Source of the DNA: Marinicella sediminis
Lineage (GTDB): Bacteria > Pseudomonadota > Gammaproteobacteria > Xanthomonadales > Marinicellaceae
Direction: 5' to 3'
DNA length: 64,000 nucleotides
NCBI RefSeq assembly: GCF_002000055.1
Contig: NZ_MVBD01000008.1
Span: forward strand, 162,163-226,162
The number at the start of each line of letters is the position of its first letter. Position 1 is the stretch's first letter. Positions 34,974-46,430 of this stretch are shown one piece after another. The position numbers and the translations under genes are program-made. The notes under the pieces were generated by a model, which searched no databases, was not told the origin of the DNA, and saw only the letters and a program-made list of their open reading frames with translations.

Positions 34974-36695
34974 ATGAGCGATCAGATCAGGCAGTTATTT
35001 ACCAAGCCCATTCACCTGTATGTCATGGCCATGATATTGGTGGCAGGCTTATACATGTATGGGGTGCTGAACGCCACTGCGACATGGCCGGGTTCTCTGA
35101 CCTGGGCGTTGGGAGTGATGGCTTTGTTGCTGGTCTGGCAATGTGGTTTGAAAATGCCCTATCTGGGGATGATTTCGATGGAACGTCTGGTGCAGTTTCA
35201 TTTGTTGTTGACTTTGCCCATTTCGGAAATTCTACTGATCACCACAGTGGCCACTTTGATCATGCCATTCATAAACAAAGCTTACCGAATGAATTCATAT
35301 CGGGTGGCTGTGTTACGGGCAGCCAATAACCTGGCGATGAATGCGATCATGATGTTGTCTGGCTATCTGGTGCTGCAAGCCGGACTGTCATTGCCATTGA
35401 TGGACCTGAATTGGGAAGCTGTCGCCATCATCGCCCTGGCAGCAGTGGTGATGCAGGTGATCAATATAGGCATGATTGTCTTGTATTTCACTGTGGATAA
35501 AAAAAAGATTTCCCGCTTGTTGACGCCGGCCTATTTATTTGCTGATTTTGTATTTGTTCCGGTAGGCGTTTTGTCAGCATTGTTATGGCAGCAGTCAGAT
35601 CCGACTTTGTTTTATTTGTTTGGTTTTTTTATGGTGGTTTTGCTGTTAAGTTTTTATGCGCTGAATAACCGTCATCCCTCCGATGATTCAGGTTCATTGC
35701 ATCAGGGCACAGAATTTCCAGTCAGTTATCTGAATGTCGAGCATGTCACCACTGCCATCAGATCTCGTTGTGATCAGTTGTTTGATTGTCAGGCCATGTT
35801 CCTGGTGGAAACGGATCAGCCTGCAAACGAAACACATTTTTACCTCAAACACAACGCCACAAAATTACCGGACCTGGAACATTTTGCGGCTCGGTTCATC
35901 ACGGATCATGCCGTTGAACGTGGTTCACAAATGATTCAGGGCCATACCGTATTTTTCATGGTGGCCAGATTCAGTGACCACAAAGGGGTGTTTGCACAAA
36001 TGATGCTGGTACGCATTAATCAGGTGCCATACACCCACGGTGACCTCAATCTGTTGCGTTTGTTTGTCCAGCGCTACCGGGCAGGCCTGTCTTACGCCAT
36101 TACTTTCGAGAAACTCTCCGAATACAAGGATAATCTGGAGGAAAAAGTGGATGCAAGGACCCGGCAACTGCAAGCGGTGAATAAAGAAAAAAGCCGATTG
36201 GTGAGCAAATTGAAGAAAATTTCCAATTCAGATGCCCTGACCGGATTATATAACCGGCGGTATTTTGACTCGCTGATCAGGTATCACCAAAAGAACCAGC
36301 CTGAGCGCTTATCATTGGCGGTGATTGACATTGACCATTTCAAAACCATCAATGACTCCCATGGACATGACCGGGGAGATGAGGTGTTGAAAAACATTGC
36401 CCGGATCATGCGCAGCTGGGCATGTGAAGACACCGTTTTGGTCCGCTATGGCGGTGAAGAGTTTGCCGCGGTTGTCATTCACCACGAACCTGAACAAGTG
36501 GCAGCCAAGCTCGATGAATTATTGCTGTTGGTCAGTGAGTACGAATGGAGCATGTTACCTGAAGGGCATCAAATGACGGTCAGTATTGGTTGGTCCCATC
36601 ATCCTGAGCATGACCTCAGTGGGTTGTTTGATCTGGCAGATAAAGCCTTATATCAGGCCAAAACAAACGGCCGCAATCAAGTGCTAAAAGCCTGA
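34974..36695 (+). CDS. Membrane diguanylate cyclase (GGDEF domain)
   Basis: 573 residues from the ATG at 34974 (an ATG at 34938 is also in frame). About six membrane helices fill residues 10-210, resembling a MASE-type sensor. A soluble GAF-like region follows (about 250-385). A coiled coil (LSEYKDNLEEKVDARTRQLQ) leads to a GGDEF domain: SDALTGLYNRRYFDSLI, VIDIDHFKTINDSHGHDRGD, and the active site RYGGEEFAAVV with GGEEF at 493-497. It makes cyclic di-GMP from two GTP. The RxxD inhibitory site expected just before the active loop is absent (CEDTVLVRYGG), so product feedback there is probably lost. A TATAAT at 34961 is very close to the start. Confidence 0.88.
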   Translation: MSDQIRQLFTKPIHLYVMAMILVAGLYMYGVLNATATWPGSLTWALGVMALLLVWQCGLKMPYLGMISMERLVQFHLLLTLPISEILLITTVATLIMPFINKAYRMNSYRVAVLRAANNLAMNAIMMLSGYLVLQAGLSLPLMDLNWEAVAIIALAAVVMQVINIGMIVLYFTVDKKKISRLLTPAYLFADFVFVPVGVLSALLWQQSDPTLFYLFGFFMVVLLLSFYALNNRHPSDDSGSLHQGTEFPVSYLNVEHVTTAIRSRCDQLFDCQAMFLVETDQPANETHFYLKHNATKLPDLEHFAARFITDHAVERGSQMIQGHTVFFMVARFSDHKGVFAQMMLVRINQVPYTHGDLNLLRLFVQRYRAGLSYAITFEKLSEYKDNLEEKVDARTRQLQAVNKEKSRLVSKLKKISNSDALTGLYNRRYFDSLIRYHQKNQPERLSLAVIDIDHFKTINDSHGHDRGDEVLKNIARIMRSWACEDTVLVRYGGEEFAAVVIHHEPEQVAAKLDELLLLVSEYEWSMLPEGHQMTVSIGWSHHPEHDLSGLFDLADKALYQAKTNGRNQVLKA

Positions 36696-36719
36696 TCATA
36701 CTGACTTTGTTTTTTATCT

Positions 36720-39237
<2,518 letters not shown>

Positions 39238-39324
39238 TTATACCTGAATGTGTGTGGCTGTTCATGCCTTTTGCCTTGAAATGGCGTTGAATCTTTAGGT
39301 TGTTGAAGAGATCAATTTCTTTCC

Positions 39325-39362
39325 AAAAAAAAACGGAACTCCATTCACGAATGAAGTTCCGT
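39325..39362 (-). terminator. Intrinsic terminator of the peroxiredoxin-like gene
   Basis: On the minus strand a 14-bp stem (ACGGAACT...AGTTCCGT, 39333-39346 with 39349-39362, one G-U pair) is followed by about nine T. It ends the gene at 39422-40060 before purB. Confidence 0.9.
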
Positions 39363-39365
39363 CGC

Positions 39366-39402
39366 TGGTCAGTGACATAAAGGGGGAAGGCGCCACTGAC
39401 CA
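39366..39402. repeat. Inverted repeat beside the terminator
   Basis: TGGTCAGTG (39366-39374) and CACTGACCA (39394-39402) are a perfect 9-bp inverted repeat with a 19-base spacer. They lie between the stop of the peroxiredoxin-like gene and its terminator; role unknown. Confidence 0.5.
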
Positions 39403-39421
39403 TAGCTCTATTATATGGGCA

Positions 39422-40060
39422 TCATTGTGTTCTTTTCAAATAATCTTTGGCTGCAGCGAGTAATATTTCCGGTGCCAGACGGATTTTATAGTCCGGATTG
39501 ACATATTGAAACTGAATAATTCCGTTTTTACCAACCAAAAAAGTAGCTGGAGCCGGTAACAAATGATGATCATGGCCTGATGCTTTTTCCAGATCAATGT
39601 TCCATTGTTTGTATTTTTCGACGGTTTCAGCCGGTACCTTAAAGGCAATGTTAAAAGCTTTGGCTACCTCCATAGTGGCATCAGAAAGCAGTTGATAGGT
39701 GATGTTGTCCTTCAGCTCCTGGTCTTTCAGGCTTTCAATCAGGAACGAGGGTTGATCAGGGCTGATGAAAAATACCTCAAAGCCCATATCAGTGAGTTGT
39801 TGTTCTGCCAGCCGCATTTCACCCAGGTGGGTGTTGCAATAAGGACACCAGCCACCCCGGTAAAAGGTGAGCACAAAAGGTTTGTTTAATTGCTGCGGGT
39901 TGAAGGTCACTGTTTCGCCATTTGGTCGTTTGGCGGTGAAGGCTGGAATACTCATACCAGGTAGCAATGGAGTGACCTGATCTGGTTGGTCAAAATAGTC
40001 TTTGCCATAGAGGTTGGTACTCAAAAACAAGCCTGCCAGCAATATGGGTAATGATTTCAT
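39422..40060 (-). CDS. Secreted peroxiredoxin-like (AhpC/TSA) protein
   Basis: 212 residues from the ATG at 40060, giving a clean signal peptide (MKSLPILLAGLFLSTNLYGK). The thioredoxin-fold redox motif is FVLTFYRGGWCPYCNTHLGE with a CPYC pair, and FFISPDQPSFLIESLKDQE and PAPATFLVGKNGIIQFQYVN follow, as in AhpC/TSA "peroxiredoxin-like" proteins. It probably acts in the periplasm as a thiol reductase or peroxidase. It is divergent from the sulfide:quinone oxidoreductase gene, so a link to sulfur or thiol stress is possible. Confidence 0.85.
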   Translation of the reverse strand: MKSLPILLAGLFLSTNLYGKDYFDQPDQVTPLLPGMSIPAFTAKRPNGETVTFNPQQLNKPFVLTFYRGGWCPYCNTHLGEMRLAEQQLTDMGFEVFFISPDQPSFLIESLKDQELKDNITYQLLSDATMEVAKAFNIAFKVPAETVEKYKQWNIDLEKASGHDHHLLPAPATFLVGKNGIIQFQYVNPDYKIRLAPEILLAAAKDYLKRTQ

Positions 40061-40176
40061 GGTTAATGTCGCTCTTTCATGTGAATACATAAAGACAGGC
40101 AATAGAACAATAAATTACATTTTTTTTGATTTTTTCAATTTCAGTTGGTTGCATTGTGAAGATATATGAATTAGTA

Positions 40177-40193
40177 TTATCTAAATTAGATAA
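40177..40193 (+). promoter_or_regulatory. Palindromic operator candidate at the sqr promoter
   Basis: TTATCTAAATTAGATAA is a perfect 8+1+8 palindrome 29 bases ahead of the sqr start. A possible promoter overlaps it (TTGCAT 40149-40154, spacer 17, TAGTAT 40172-40177). ArsR-family repressors of sulfide-oxidation genes (BigR/SqrR type) bind AT-rich palindromes of this kind. The link is inferred. Confidence 0.55.
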
Positions 40194-40222
40194 AACTTAA
40201 ATAATAAAAGAGGACAAAACAA

Positions 40223-41503
40223 ATGGCGAAAGTGGTGGTGCTGGGTGCGGGTATTGGAGGCATTCCTATGGCTTTGGAAGCCAAACAGTTATTGGGTAAA
40301 GATCATCAGGTTACGGTCATCAGTGACAAAGACTGGTTTGAGTTTACCCCATCCAACCCTTGGGTGGCGGTTAATTGGCGTAAACCTGAACAAATCAAAG
40401 TTGAGTTAGCCCCTGTGTTCAGAAAGAAAGGCATAGGTTTTGTCGCTGCAGCAGCTGAACAGGTTAAACCGTCTGAAAACCAAGTGATTACGGTGGATGG
40501 AGAGGTCATCGATTATGATTATCTGGTGATTGCCACCGGACCCAAACTGGCTTTTGATGAAATCAAAGGGCTTGGGCCGGAAGCGCATACGGCATCGATT
40601 TGTATGACAAACCATGCGGCCATTGCTGGTGAAAAATGGCAAAATTTCCTGAAAAACCCCGGACCCATTGTGGTTGGTGCTGCTCAAGGTGCCTCTTGTT
40701 TTGGCCCTGCATATGAATACGCCTTGATTCTGGACAGCGATTTGCGTAAACATAAAATCAGGGATCAGGTGCCCATGACCTTTGTGACGTCAGAACCATA
40801 CATCGGCCATCTGGGACTGGATGGTGTGGGTGATACCAAAAGTCTTTTGGAATCCAAATTACGTGATGCCAACATCAAATGGATAACCAATGCCAAAATC
40901 AACGACATCGGCCCTGATGAAATCAATGTGACTGAATGTTTTGCCAACGGAACTGAAACTGTGCATGACCCCATTCCTTTCAAACATGCCATGGTATTGC
41001 CTGCTTTTAAAGGGATTGATGCCATAGCGGGTATTGAAGGACTGGTTAATCCCAGAGGGTTTGTTGTGACCAATGAATACCAACAGAATCCAACATATCC
41101 CAACGTGTTTTCTGTCGGTGTCTGTGTGGCGATTCCACCATTGGGTAAAACACCTGTGCCTGTTGGGGTTCCGAAAACCGGATACATGATTGAGTCAATG
41201 GTAACAGCCACTGCCCATAACATTCAATCATTGATCATGGGTGAAGAACCGTCCCGTAAGCCGACATTGAATGCATTTTGTCTGGCTGATTTTGGGAATG
41301 GCGGTGTGGCGTTCATCGCCAAACCACAAATACCTCCGAGAAACCTCAATTGGTCAGGCAGTGGCAAATGGGTTCATCTGGCCAAGGTGGCTTTTGAAAA
41401 ATACTTTTTATACAAGGTCAGGAAAGGCAAAAGTGAACCATTCTGGGAAAAATTCATTCTCAAATCAATTGGAGTTGAACGCTTGAAAAAACCAGACAAT
41501 TGA
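40223..41503 (+). CDS. sqr: Sulfide:quinone oxidoreductase-type flavoprotein
   Basis: 426 residues. N-terminal FAD-binding VVVLGAGIGGIPMALEAKQL; the active-site region VGAAQGASCFGPAYEYALIL with Cys about residue 158; a second Cys in VFSVGVCVAIPPLGKTPVPV (about 298); and the SQR-typical GVPKTGYMIESMVTATAHNI. The C-terminus (LAKVAFEKYFLYKVRKGKSE) is the membrane-contact region. It oxidises sulfide to polysulfide at the membrane and passes electrons to quinone, for detoxification or energy. AGAGGA precedes the ATG. A palindrome at the promoter suggests repressor control. Confidence 0.88.
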   Translation: MAKVVVLGAGIGGIPMALEAKQLLGKDHQVTVISDKDWFEFTPSNPWVAVNWRKPEQIKVELAPVFRKKGIGFVAAAAEQVKPSENQVITVDGEVIDYDYLVIATGPKLAFDEIKGLGPEAHTASICMTNHAAIAGEKWQNFLKNPGPIVVGAAQGASCFGPAYEYALILDSDLRKHKIRDQVPMTFVTSEPYIGHLGLDGVGDTKSLLESKLRDANIKWITNAKINDIGPDEINVTECFANGTETVHDPIPFKHAMVLPAFKGIDAIAGIEGLVNPRGFVVTNEYQQNPTYPNVFSVGVCVAIPPLGKTPVPVGVPKTGYMIESMVTATAHNIQSLIMGEEPSRKPTLNAFCLADFGNGGVAFIAKPQIPPRNLNWSGSGKWVHLAKVAFEKYFLYKVRKGKSEPFWEKFILKSIGVERLKKPDN

Positions 41504-41521
41504 TGAATTGATGAATTGATG
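41498..41521 (+). repeat. Three tandem copies of an 8-base repeat at the sqr stop
   Basis: AATTGATG occurs three times head to tail across the sqr stop codon and the following bases. Confidence 0.8.
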
Positions 41522-41588
41522 CTGGATTTTCTGGCAGAGGATATGGATGAGTGATGGCTTTGTTGGATGTCAGGTTACAATAGGGGGC

Positions 41589-42548
41589 ATGAAAAAAACC
41601 ATCATTCGCTTTTTGCTGTTTACTCTGCTGGCCATGTTGGCTGTTGTATACCTGGTGAAAAGACCATCGCTGAGCTGGGGTGAAGTGGTGCTTTTACCAG
41701 AAGGTGCATCTTCAGAAGTACTCAAAAGTCACGTCCGGTTTCTCAGCGAAGAGCTGACAAACCGCAATCATTCTCATTTGTCGACCCTCAATCAGGCAGC
41801 TGAATACATCAGCCAAAACTGGCAATCTCACGGCTTGCAGGTCAGTCGGCAATCATTCGTGATTGATGGCACTCAATACCACAATGTCATCGCCCGTTTG
41901 GGTCCACAACAGGGCGAACTGGTGGTGGTCGGTGCCCATTATGATACATTTGATCTGCTGCCCGGAGCTGATGACAACGCCAGTGGGGTGGCCGGGTTGT
42001 TAGAGCTTGGACGTTTACTGGCTGCAGATCCTCCGGAAATGCCCATAGAACTGGTGGCATTCACCCTGGAGGAGCCGCCATATTTTGCCAGTCAAAACAT
42101 GGGCAGTGCCCATCATGCACAGGCACTGAAAGAGCCTGTGCGATTAATGGTTTCATTGGAGATGATCGGCTATTTTTCTGATCAGCCGGACTCTCAAAAA
42201 TATCCTCTGGCGGTACTCAGCTGGCTGTACCCCACCACCGGAGATTTCATTGCGGTGGTGGATCAGTTGTTTTCATCAGAGGCACAAAGCATCAAGCAAG
42301 TCTATAACCAGCATACCTCATTGGCGGCGCATTCAATCAATGCACCGGCCTCATTGGTAGGGGTGGACTTTTCTGATCACCGCAATTATTGGGCGCAGAA
42401 CATACCGGCGGTGATGATCACGGACACTGCGTTTTACCGCAATCACTATTATCACACTGAAAATGACACCTGGGAACGTTTGAATTATCAGAAAATGGCA
42501 CAGGTCATTGATGGGTTGCTGATTTTTCTGCAACATGGCCTGGATTGA
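41589..42548 (+). CDS. M28-family metallopeptidase, membrane-anchored or secreted
   Basis: 319 residues from the ATG at 41589, so that the signal/anchor IIRFLLFTLLAMLAVVYLV is N-terminal. An upstream in-frame ATG at 41547 has a good AGAGG site and would add 14 residues; the choice is open. The zinc-peptidase motifs are VVVGAHYDTFDLLPGADDNA (His, Asp), VAFTLEEPPYF (Glu-Glu) and YHTENDTWERLNYQKMAQVI (last His ligand). The family includes aminopeptidases and glutaminyl-cyclase-like enzymes. It is followed at 74 bases by an M14 carboxypeptidase, so the pair may serve peptide use. Confidence 0.87.
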   Translation: MKKTIIRFLLFTLLAMLAVVYLVKRPSLSWGEVVLLPEGASSEVLKSHVRFLSEELTNRNHSHLSTLNQAAEYISQNWQSHGLQVSRQSFVIDGTQYHNVIARLGPQQGELVVVGAHYDTFDLLPGADDNASGVAGLLELGRLLAADPPEMPIELVAFTLEEPPYFASQNMGSAHHAQALKEPVRLMVSLEMIGYFSDQPDSQKYPLAVLSWLYPTTGDFIAVVDQLFSSEAQSIKQVYNQHTSLAAHSINAPASLVGVDFSDHRNYWAQNIPAVMITDTAFYRNHYYHTENDTWERLNYQKMAQVIDGLLIFLQHGLD

Positions 42549-42622
42549 ATCAACCGATCATTGATTTGAAATAACCTGTTGTGTCAAGATACCTCCTCTA
42601 TTAACAAAACCGGTTAAACAGC

Positions 42623-43765
42623 ATGAAAATCAGCAGTCATTTCGACGGCGGCCGCATTGCAGTGGTCAAGGCAGACGATGTATCCGATATTCAGGTCAAC
42701 ATCGATCATGATTCCAATTCAGAATTCAGACAGTGGTTCCATTTCAGAATTCAGGGCATCAAAAACCAGGATTGTGTACTGACCTTTCTGAATGCCAGCG
42801 AGACTTCGTATGTGGAAGGCTGGAAAGACTATGATGTGTGTGCATCAACAGACCGTCAGGAATGGTTTCGCCTACCCACTGAATTTGATGGTAAAAAATT
42901 GACCGTCGAATTCAATACCGACACCGATGACATTTATCTGGCGTATTTTGCCCCATACTCTTTTGAGCGGCATCTGAATTTACTGGCATTCGCTCAGCAA
43001 TCTGATCTGTGTGAACTGCATTCTTTGGGTGAAACGGTCGATGGCCGGGACTTTGACATGCTGATCATCGAAGATCAGGAAGTAGACCTGGCAGAAAAGC
43101 TTAATGTTTGGATGATTGCCCGACAACACCCGGGTGAGACCATGGCTGAGTGGTTCGTAGAAGGCTTTTTGGAGTCACTGCTGGATCAGGACAATCCATC
43201 ATCGCGATCGTTGTTGCAGCATTGTCGATTTCATGTGGTGCCAAATATGAACCCAGACGGCAGCTATCGTGGAAACCTCAGAACCAACGCAGCAGGGGCC
43301 AACCTAAACCGCGAATGGCAGGAACCAAACATGGACAGAAGCCCTGAGGTTTATTTGGTACGGGAACAAATGCACGCCCGCGGTGTTGATCTGTTTCTTG
43401 ACATTCATGGAGATGAAGCGATTCCCTATAACTTCGTCGCAGGTTGTGAAGGTAATCCAAATTACAACGAGCGATTGAAACATCTGGAAGACACTTTTAA
43501 GGCAGCCTGGGCTGCTGCCAGTCCGGATTTTCAGGACGTTTATAAATATGATGATGACGAACCGGGTAAAGGTGATTTACGGATCGGTACCAATTACGTT
43601 GGCCAAACGTTCAATTGTTTGGCATACACAGTGGAAATGCCGTTCAAGGATAATCATGATTTACCTGATGAGCACTATGGTTGGTCTCCTGAGCGTTGTA
43701 AAAAGTTTGGCGAAGATGTGATCATTGCCATCAATAACACCGTACCGGTGATCAAGAATGCCTGA
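42623..43765 (+). CDS. M14-family carboxypeptidase (cytosolic carboxypeptidase-like)
   Basis: 380 residues without a signal peptide. An N-terminal beta-sandwich (about 1-120, QWFHFRIQGIKNQDCVLTFL) precedes the catalytic domain. Zinc ligands are in MIARQHPGETMAEWFVEGFL (HxxE) and the later His of FLDIHGDEAIPYNF. The substrate-binding NMNPDGSYRGNLRTNAAGAN and the catalytic Glu in YTVEMPFKDN are present. This domain order is that of the M14D / CCP-like group, whose eukaryotic members trim glutamate chains. The bacterial substrate is unknown. The stop overlaps the next start by one base (TGATG). Confidence 0.9.
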   Translation: MKISSHFDGGRIAVVKADDVSDIQVNIDHDSNSEFRQWFHFRIQGIKNQDCVLTFLNASETSYVEGWKDYDVCASTDRQEWFRLPTEFDGKKLTVEFNTDTDDIYLAYFAPYSFERHLNLLAFAQQSDLCELHSLGETVDGRDFDMLIIEDQEVDLAEKLNVWMIARQHPGETMAEWFVEGFLESLLDQDNPSSRSLLQHCRFHVVPNMNPDGSYRGNLRTNAAGANLNREWQEPNMDRSPEVYLVREQMHARGVDLFLDIHGDEAIPYNFVAGCEGNPNYNERLKHLEDTFKAAWAAASPDFQDVYKYDDDEPGKGDLRIGTNYVGQTFNCLAYTVEMPFKDNHDLPDEHYGWSPERCKKFGEDVIIAINNTVPVIKNA

Positions 43766-44115
43766 TGAATCAAACTGAATTTCTGTTGGCCAATGGCTGG
43801 TTAATTGCCCTGGCAGTGAGTGTTGGGGTCATCAGTTGGACGATCTTGTTACTGAAAGCTGTGTTTGATGACAAACGCATCGCCTTGGTGGGGGTGTTTG
43901 CCAGTTTGTTGGTGGCTTTCATTGCCGCTTTTCCGCAATGGCTGGTCTTTGCCACCTGGTTGAAATACCTGGCAGGCGTGCTGTGCCTGGTGTTCATGAT
44001 ATGGGTGTGGCTGCGGCACTGGCGCAAAGCCGGTGTCTATTTACCGGTGATGGGGGTGTTGCTCAGTTCGGTTGCAGGTTACTGGCTGATGACTGAGTAT
44101 CGCTTACTGGGCTGA
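43765..44115 (+). CDS. Small four-helix membrane protein of unknown function
   Basis: 116 residues with four hydrophobic segments (about 10-30, 35-55, 60-82 and 92-110) and short charged loops. No family recognised. Translationally coupled to the M14 carboxypeptidase (TGATG overlap). Its stop abuts the end of nlpD on the opposite strand with no spacing. Confidence 0.7.
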   Translation: MNQTEFLLANGWLIALAVSVGVISWTILLLKAVFDDKRIALVGVFASLLVAFIAAFPQWLVFATWLKYLAGVLCLVFMIWVWLRHWRKAGVYLPVMGVLLSSVAGYWLMTEYRLLG

Positions 44116-45012
44116 TCAGGGTTTAACGTAATCCAGTGGGTTGACAGGTTTGCCGTTTTTTCTGATTTCAAAATGGAGGTTGTTAACGTTGGTACCCGAA
44201 GAACCTAACTCGGCAATCACCTGACCCCGTTTAACCATTTCACCTTCTTTGACTTTCAGGGCTTTGTTGTGACCATAGGCACTGAGGTATTGGTCATTGT
44301 GTTTAATGATCACCAGCTCACCGTAACCCAGCAGGCCATTACCGCTGTAGACCACGACGCCGGCTTCGGCTGCCTTGACTGGCTGGCCTTCCCGGCCACC
44401 TATGGAGATGCCTTTACGGGCTGGGTTGCTGGCCAGAAACGTAGAGCGGATTTTTCCATCGGTTGGCCACAGCCATTTGAGGTTGGAGTTGTTTGGGGTG
44501 GCCGTCACAACTGGTTTTCTGGTCGGTTTGACAGCGGGTTTAACCTCTGGTTTTGGCTTTTCTGGCTGGCTGCTTTTTGCTGTTGTACTGGTTTTGGGTC
44601 GGTTCGTTGCCGGAGCTTGAGTAACCTGAGGTTGGGTTTTCTCTTTGCCGGAGGAAACCTTGGGTCCAGAAGTCAGAGGCTGGGTTTTGGCGGGTTGTTT
44701 GGGTGTTGCTGCAGGTATGGAACCTTTTAGTCGAATGATTTGTCCCGGGTAAATCCGGTAAGGTGGTTTGATGTCGTTGAGAGCGGCCAGCTTCTTGTAA
44801 TCCACCTGATAGCGAAAACCAATGGAATACAGGCTATCGCCCTTTTTAACTTTGTATTGTTGGGTGGTTTTATTCTTGCGTTCAGTGTGCCTTGAATTCA
44901 AACGGGTATGACTTCTCTGAGGTTTGGGGTTGACTTCGTCCACCTGAGCCGGACGCCTGGGTGCACAAGCGGTTAAACCGACCAAAAGGGAAATGATCAG
45001 CAGAAGCTTCAT
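44116..45012 (-). CDS. nlpD: NlpD-type lipoprotein (LysM + degenerate LytM)
   Basis: 298 residues. Lipobox GLTAC (Cys16). A LysM peptidoglycan-binding domain lies at about 53-96 (YKVKKGDSLYSIGFRYQVDY, YRIYPGQIIRL). A Lys/Pro/Thr linker precedes an M23/LytM domain at about 190-298. Catalytic zinc ligands are partly missing: the first His/Asp motif reads KGISIGGREGQP, whereas SAYGHN and NLHFEIRKNGKPVNPLDYV remain. This fits NlpD/EnvC proteins, which activate AmiC-type amidases at the division septum rather than cut peptidoglycan. Third gene of surE-pcm-nlpD. Confidence 0.9.
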   Translation of the reverse strand: MKLLLIISLLVGLTACAPRRPAQVDEVNPKPQRSHTRLNSRHTERKNKTTQQYKVKKGDSLYSIGFRYQVDYKKLAALNDIKPPYRIYPGQIIRLKGSIPAATPKQPAKTQPLTSGPKVSSGKEKTQPQVTQAPATNRPKTSTTAKSSQPEKPKPEVKPAVKPTRKPVVTATPNNSNLKWLWPTDGKIRSTFLASNPARKGISIGGREGQPVKAAEAGVVVYSGNGLLGYGELVIIKHNDQYLSAYGHNKALKVKEGEMVKRGQVIAELGSSGTNVNNLHFEIRKNGKPVNPLDYVKP

Positions 45013-45669
45013 TTACCGCACCACTCCTTCAAGCAGAGGGACGAAAATAACATCTCCAAGGTATTGTTCCTGGTGGCCATGTTCGGTTTTGACAATGGCC
45101 ATCAGCTTTTGTTTCAGATGATCGCCAACAGGTAATATCATTTTCCCGCCTACGCGTAATTGATCGAGCAGTGCATAGGGCACTTGTTCTGGTGCTGCAG
45201 TGACTATGATGATGTCAAACGGTGCTTCACTGGCCCAGCCGGCGAATCCGTCACCGGTTTTGCATCGCACATTGCGATAGCCGAGTTTAATGAATCTTCT
45301 GCGGGCCTGGCGGGTGAGTTTGTCAATCCGTTCGATGCTGAATACTTCATCTACCAGTTGAGAAAGTACTGCAGCCTGGTACCCCGATCCTGTGCCCAAT
45401 TCCAAGACCTTTACCGGGTGGTCATGGCGGATGACTTCTTCGGTCATTCGGGCCACCACAAAGGGTTGTGAAATGGTCTGGCCGTATTTTATTGGCAGGG
45501 CCACATCTTCATAGGCACGGTGAGAAAGGGCTTCATCCACGAATACATGTCGTGGAATCTTGGCCATGGCCATCAACACCCGTTCATCGCCAATGCCCCT
45601 GACTCGCAGGCGGTCTATCATTCGCTGCCGGGTGCGTTCAGAGGTCATGCCAATGCCCAGTGAATTCAT
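45013..45669 (-). CDS. pcm: Protein-L-isoaspartate O-methyltransferase
   Basis: 218 residues from the ATG at 45669, which overlaps the surE stop (ATGA). An ATG at 45684 would lie inside surE and is less likely. SAM-binding motif VKVLELGTGSGYQAAVLSQL, family motifs ALPIKYGQTISQPFVVARMT and FDIIIVTAAPEQVPYALLDQ. It methylates isoaspartyl residues so that damaged proteins can be repaired. It lies directly ahead of nlpD. Confidence 0.95.
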   Translation of the reverse strand: MNSLGIGMTSERTRQRMIDRLRVRGIGDERVLMAMAKIPRHVFVDEALSHRAYEDVALPIKYGQTISQPFVVARMTEEVIRHDHPVKVLELGTGSGYQAAVLSQLVDEVFSIERIDKLTRQARRRFIKLGYRNVRCKTGDGFAGWASEAPFDIIIVTAAPEQVPYALLDQLRVGGKMILPVGDHLKQKLMAIVKTEHGHQEQYLGDVIFVPLLEGVVR

Positions 45670-46430
45670 AGATGGCTGGCCCATTGATCCAGGTCGTCAA
45701 TAAAGCCGTGTTTGGTCATGTCTGTTTGCAGTGGAGAAATTGAAACATAGCCATTCTTAACGGCATGAAAATCAGTGCCTTCTCCGGCATCGGCCTCTGG
45801 TCCCGCCGGTCCGATCCAATACATTTTGAAGCCCCTGGGATCACGGATGGGAATGGCATTTTCTGCTTTGTGACGGTACCCGAGTCGGGTGATTTTGACG
45901 CCCTTAATTTCCTCAATAGGTAAATTGGGCACATTGACGTTCAATATGGTGTCCGTGGGTAAGGGGTGATAGATCACATGCTGGATGATTTTTTTCAAAA
46001 AATGAGTCACGGTATGAAAGTCCCTCGGCCGGCGGTTTTCTTTGACTGAGTCCAGCACAATGGATACCGCGATGGCTGGCAAACCCAGATAGCGGCCCTC
46101 AATGGCCGCAGCCACTGTTCCAGAGTACAGGACATCATCACCCAGATTAGCGGCGTTGTTGATGCCGGATATCACCATATCCGGTTCTTCGTCAAGAACC
46201 CCGGTGACAGCAAGGTGTACACAATCGGTGGGTGTGCCATACACACTGAAAACGTCGTCGGTGACTTTTTCCACCCGAATTGGGCGGTCCAGGGTGAGTG
46301 AATTGCTGGCTCCTGAACGGTCGCGGTTGGGAGCAAACACCACCACTTCACCAAGCTCTTTGAGCATGTCTGCCAGAATTTTGATGCCTTTGGCATTGAC
46401 ACCGTCGTCATTGCTGACCAAAAATTTCAT
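45666..46430 (-). CDS. surE: 5'/3'-nucleotidase SurE
   Basis: 254 residues from the ATG at 46430. The frame is open upstream to 46535, but the family begins with MKFLVSNDDGVNAKGI. The metal-binding Asp8-Asp9 pair is there, along with APNRDRSGASNSLTL, DMVISGINNAANLGDDVLYS and GTVAAAIEGRYLGLPAIAVS. It dephosphorylates nucleoside monophosphates in stationary phase. It is the first gene of the surE-pcm-nlpD operon. Confidence 0.96.
   Translation of the reverse strand: MKFLVSNDDGVNAKGIKILADMLKELGEVVVFAPNRDRSGASNSLTLDRPIRVEKVTDDVFSVYGTPTDCVHLAVTGVLDEEPDMVISGINNAANLGDDVLYSGTVAAAIEGRYLGLPAIAVSIVLDSVKENRRPRDFHTVTHFLKKIIQHVIYHPLPTDTILNVNVPNLPIEEIKGVKITRLGYRHKAENAIPIRDPRGFKMYWIGPAGPEADAGEGTDFHAVKNGYVSISPLQTDMTKHGFIDDLDQWASHL

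Noticed and set aside
34574..34975. 133-codon minus-strand frame over the sucA start
   Set aside because: Out of frame with sucA, overlaps its 5' end and promoter, and has no recognisable sequence.
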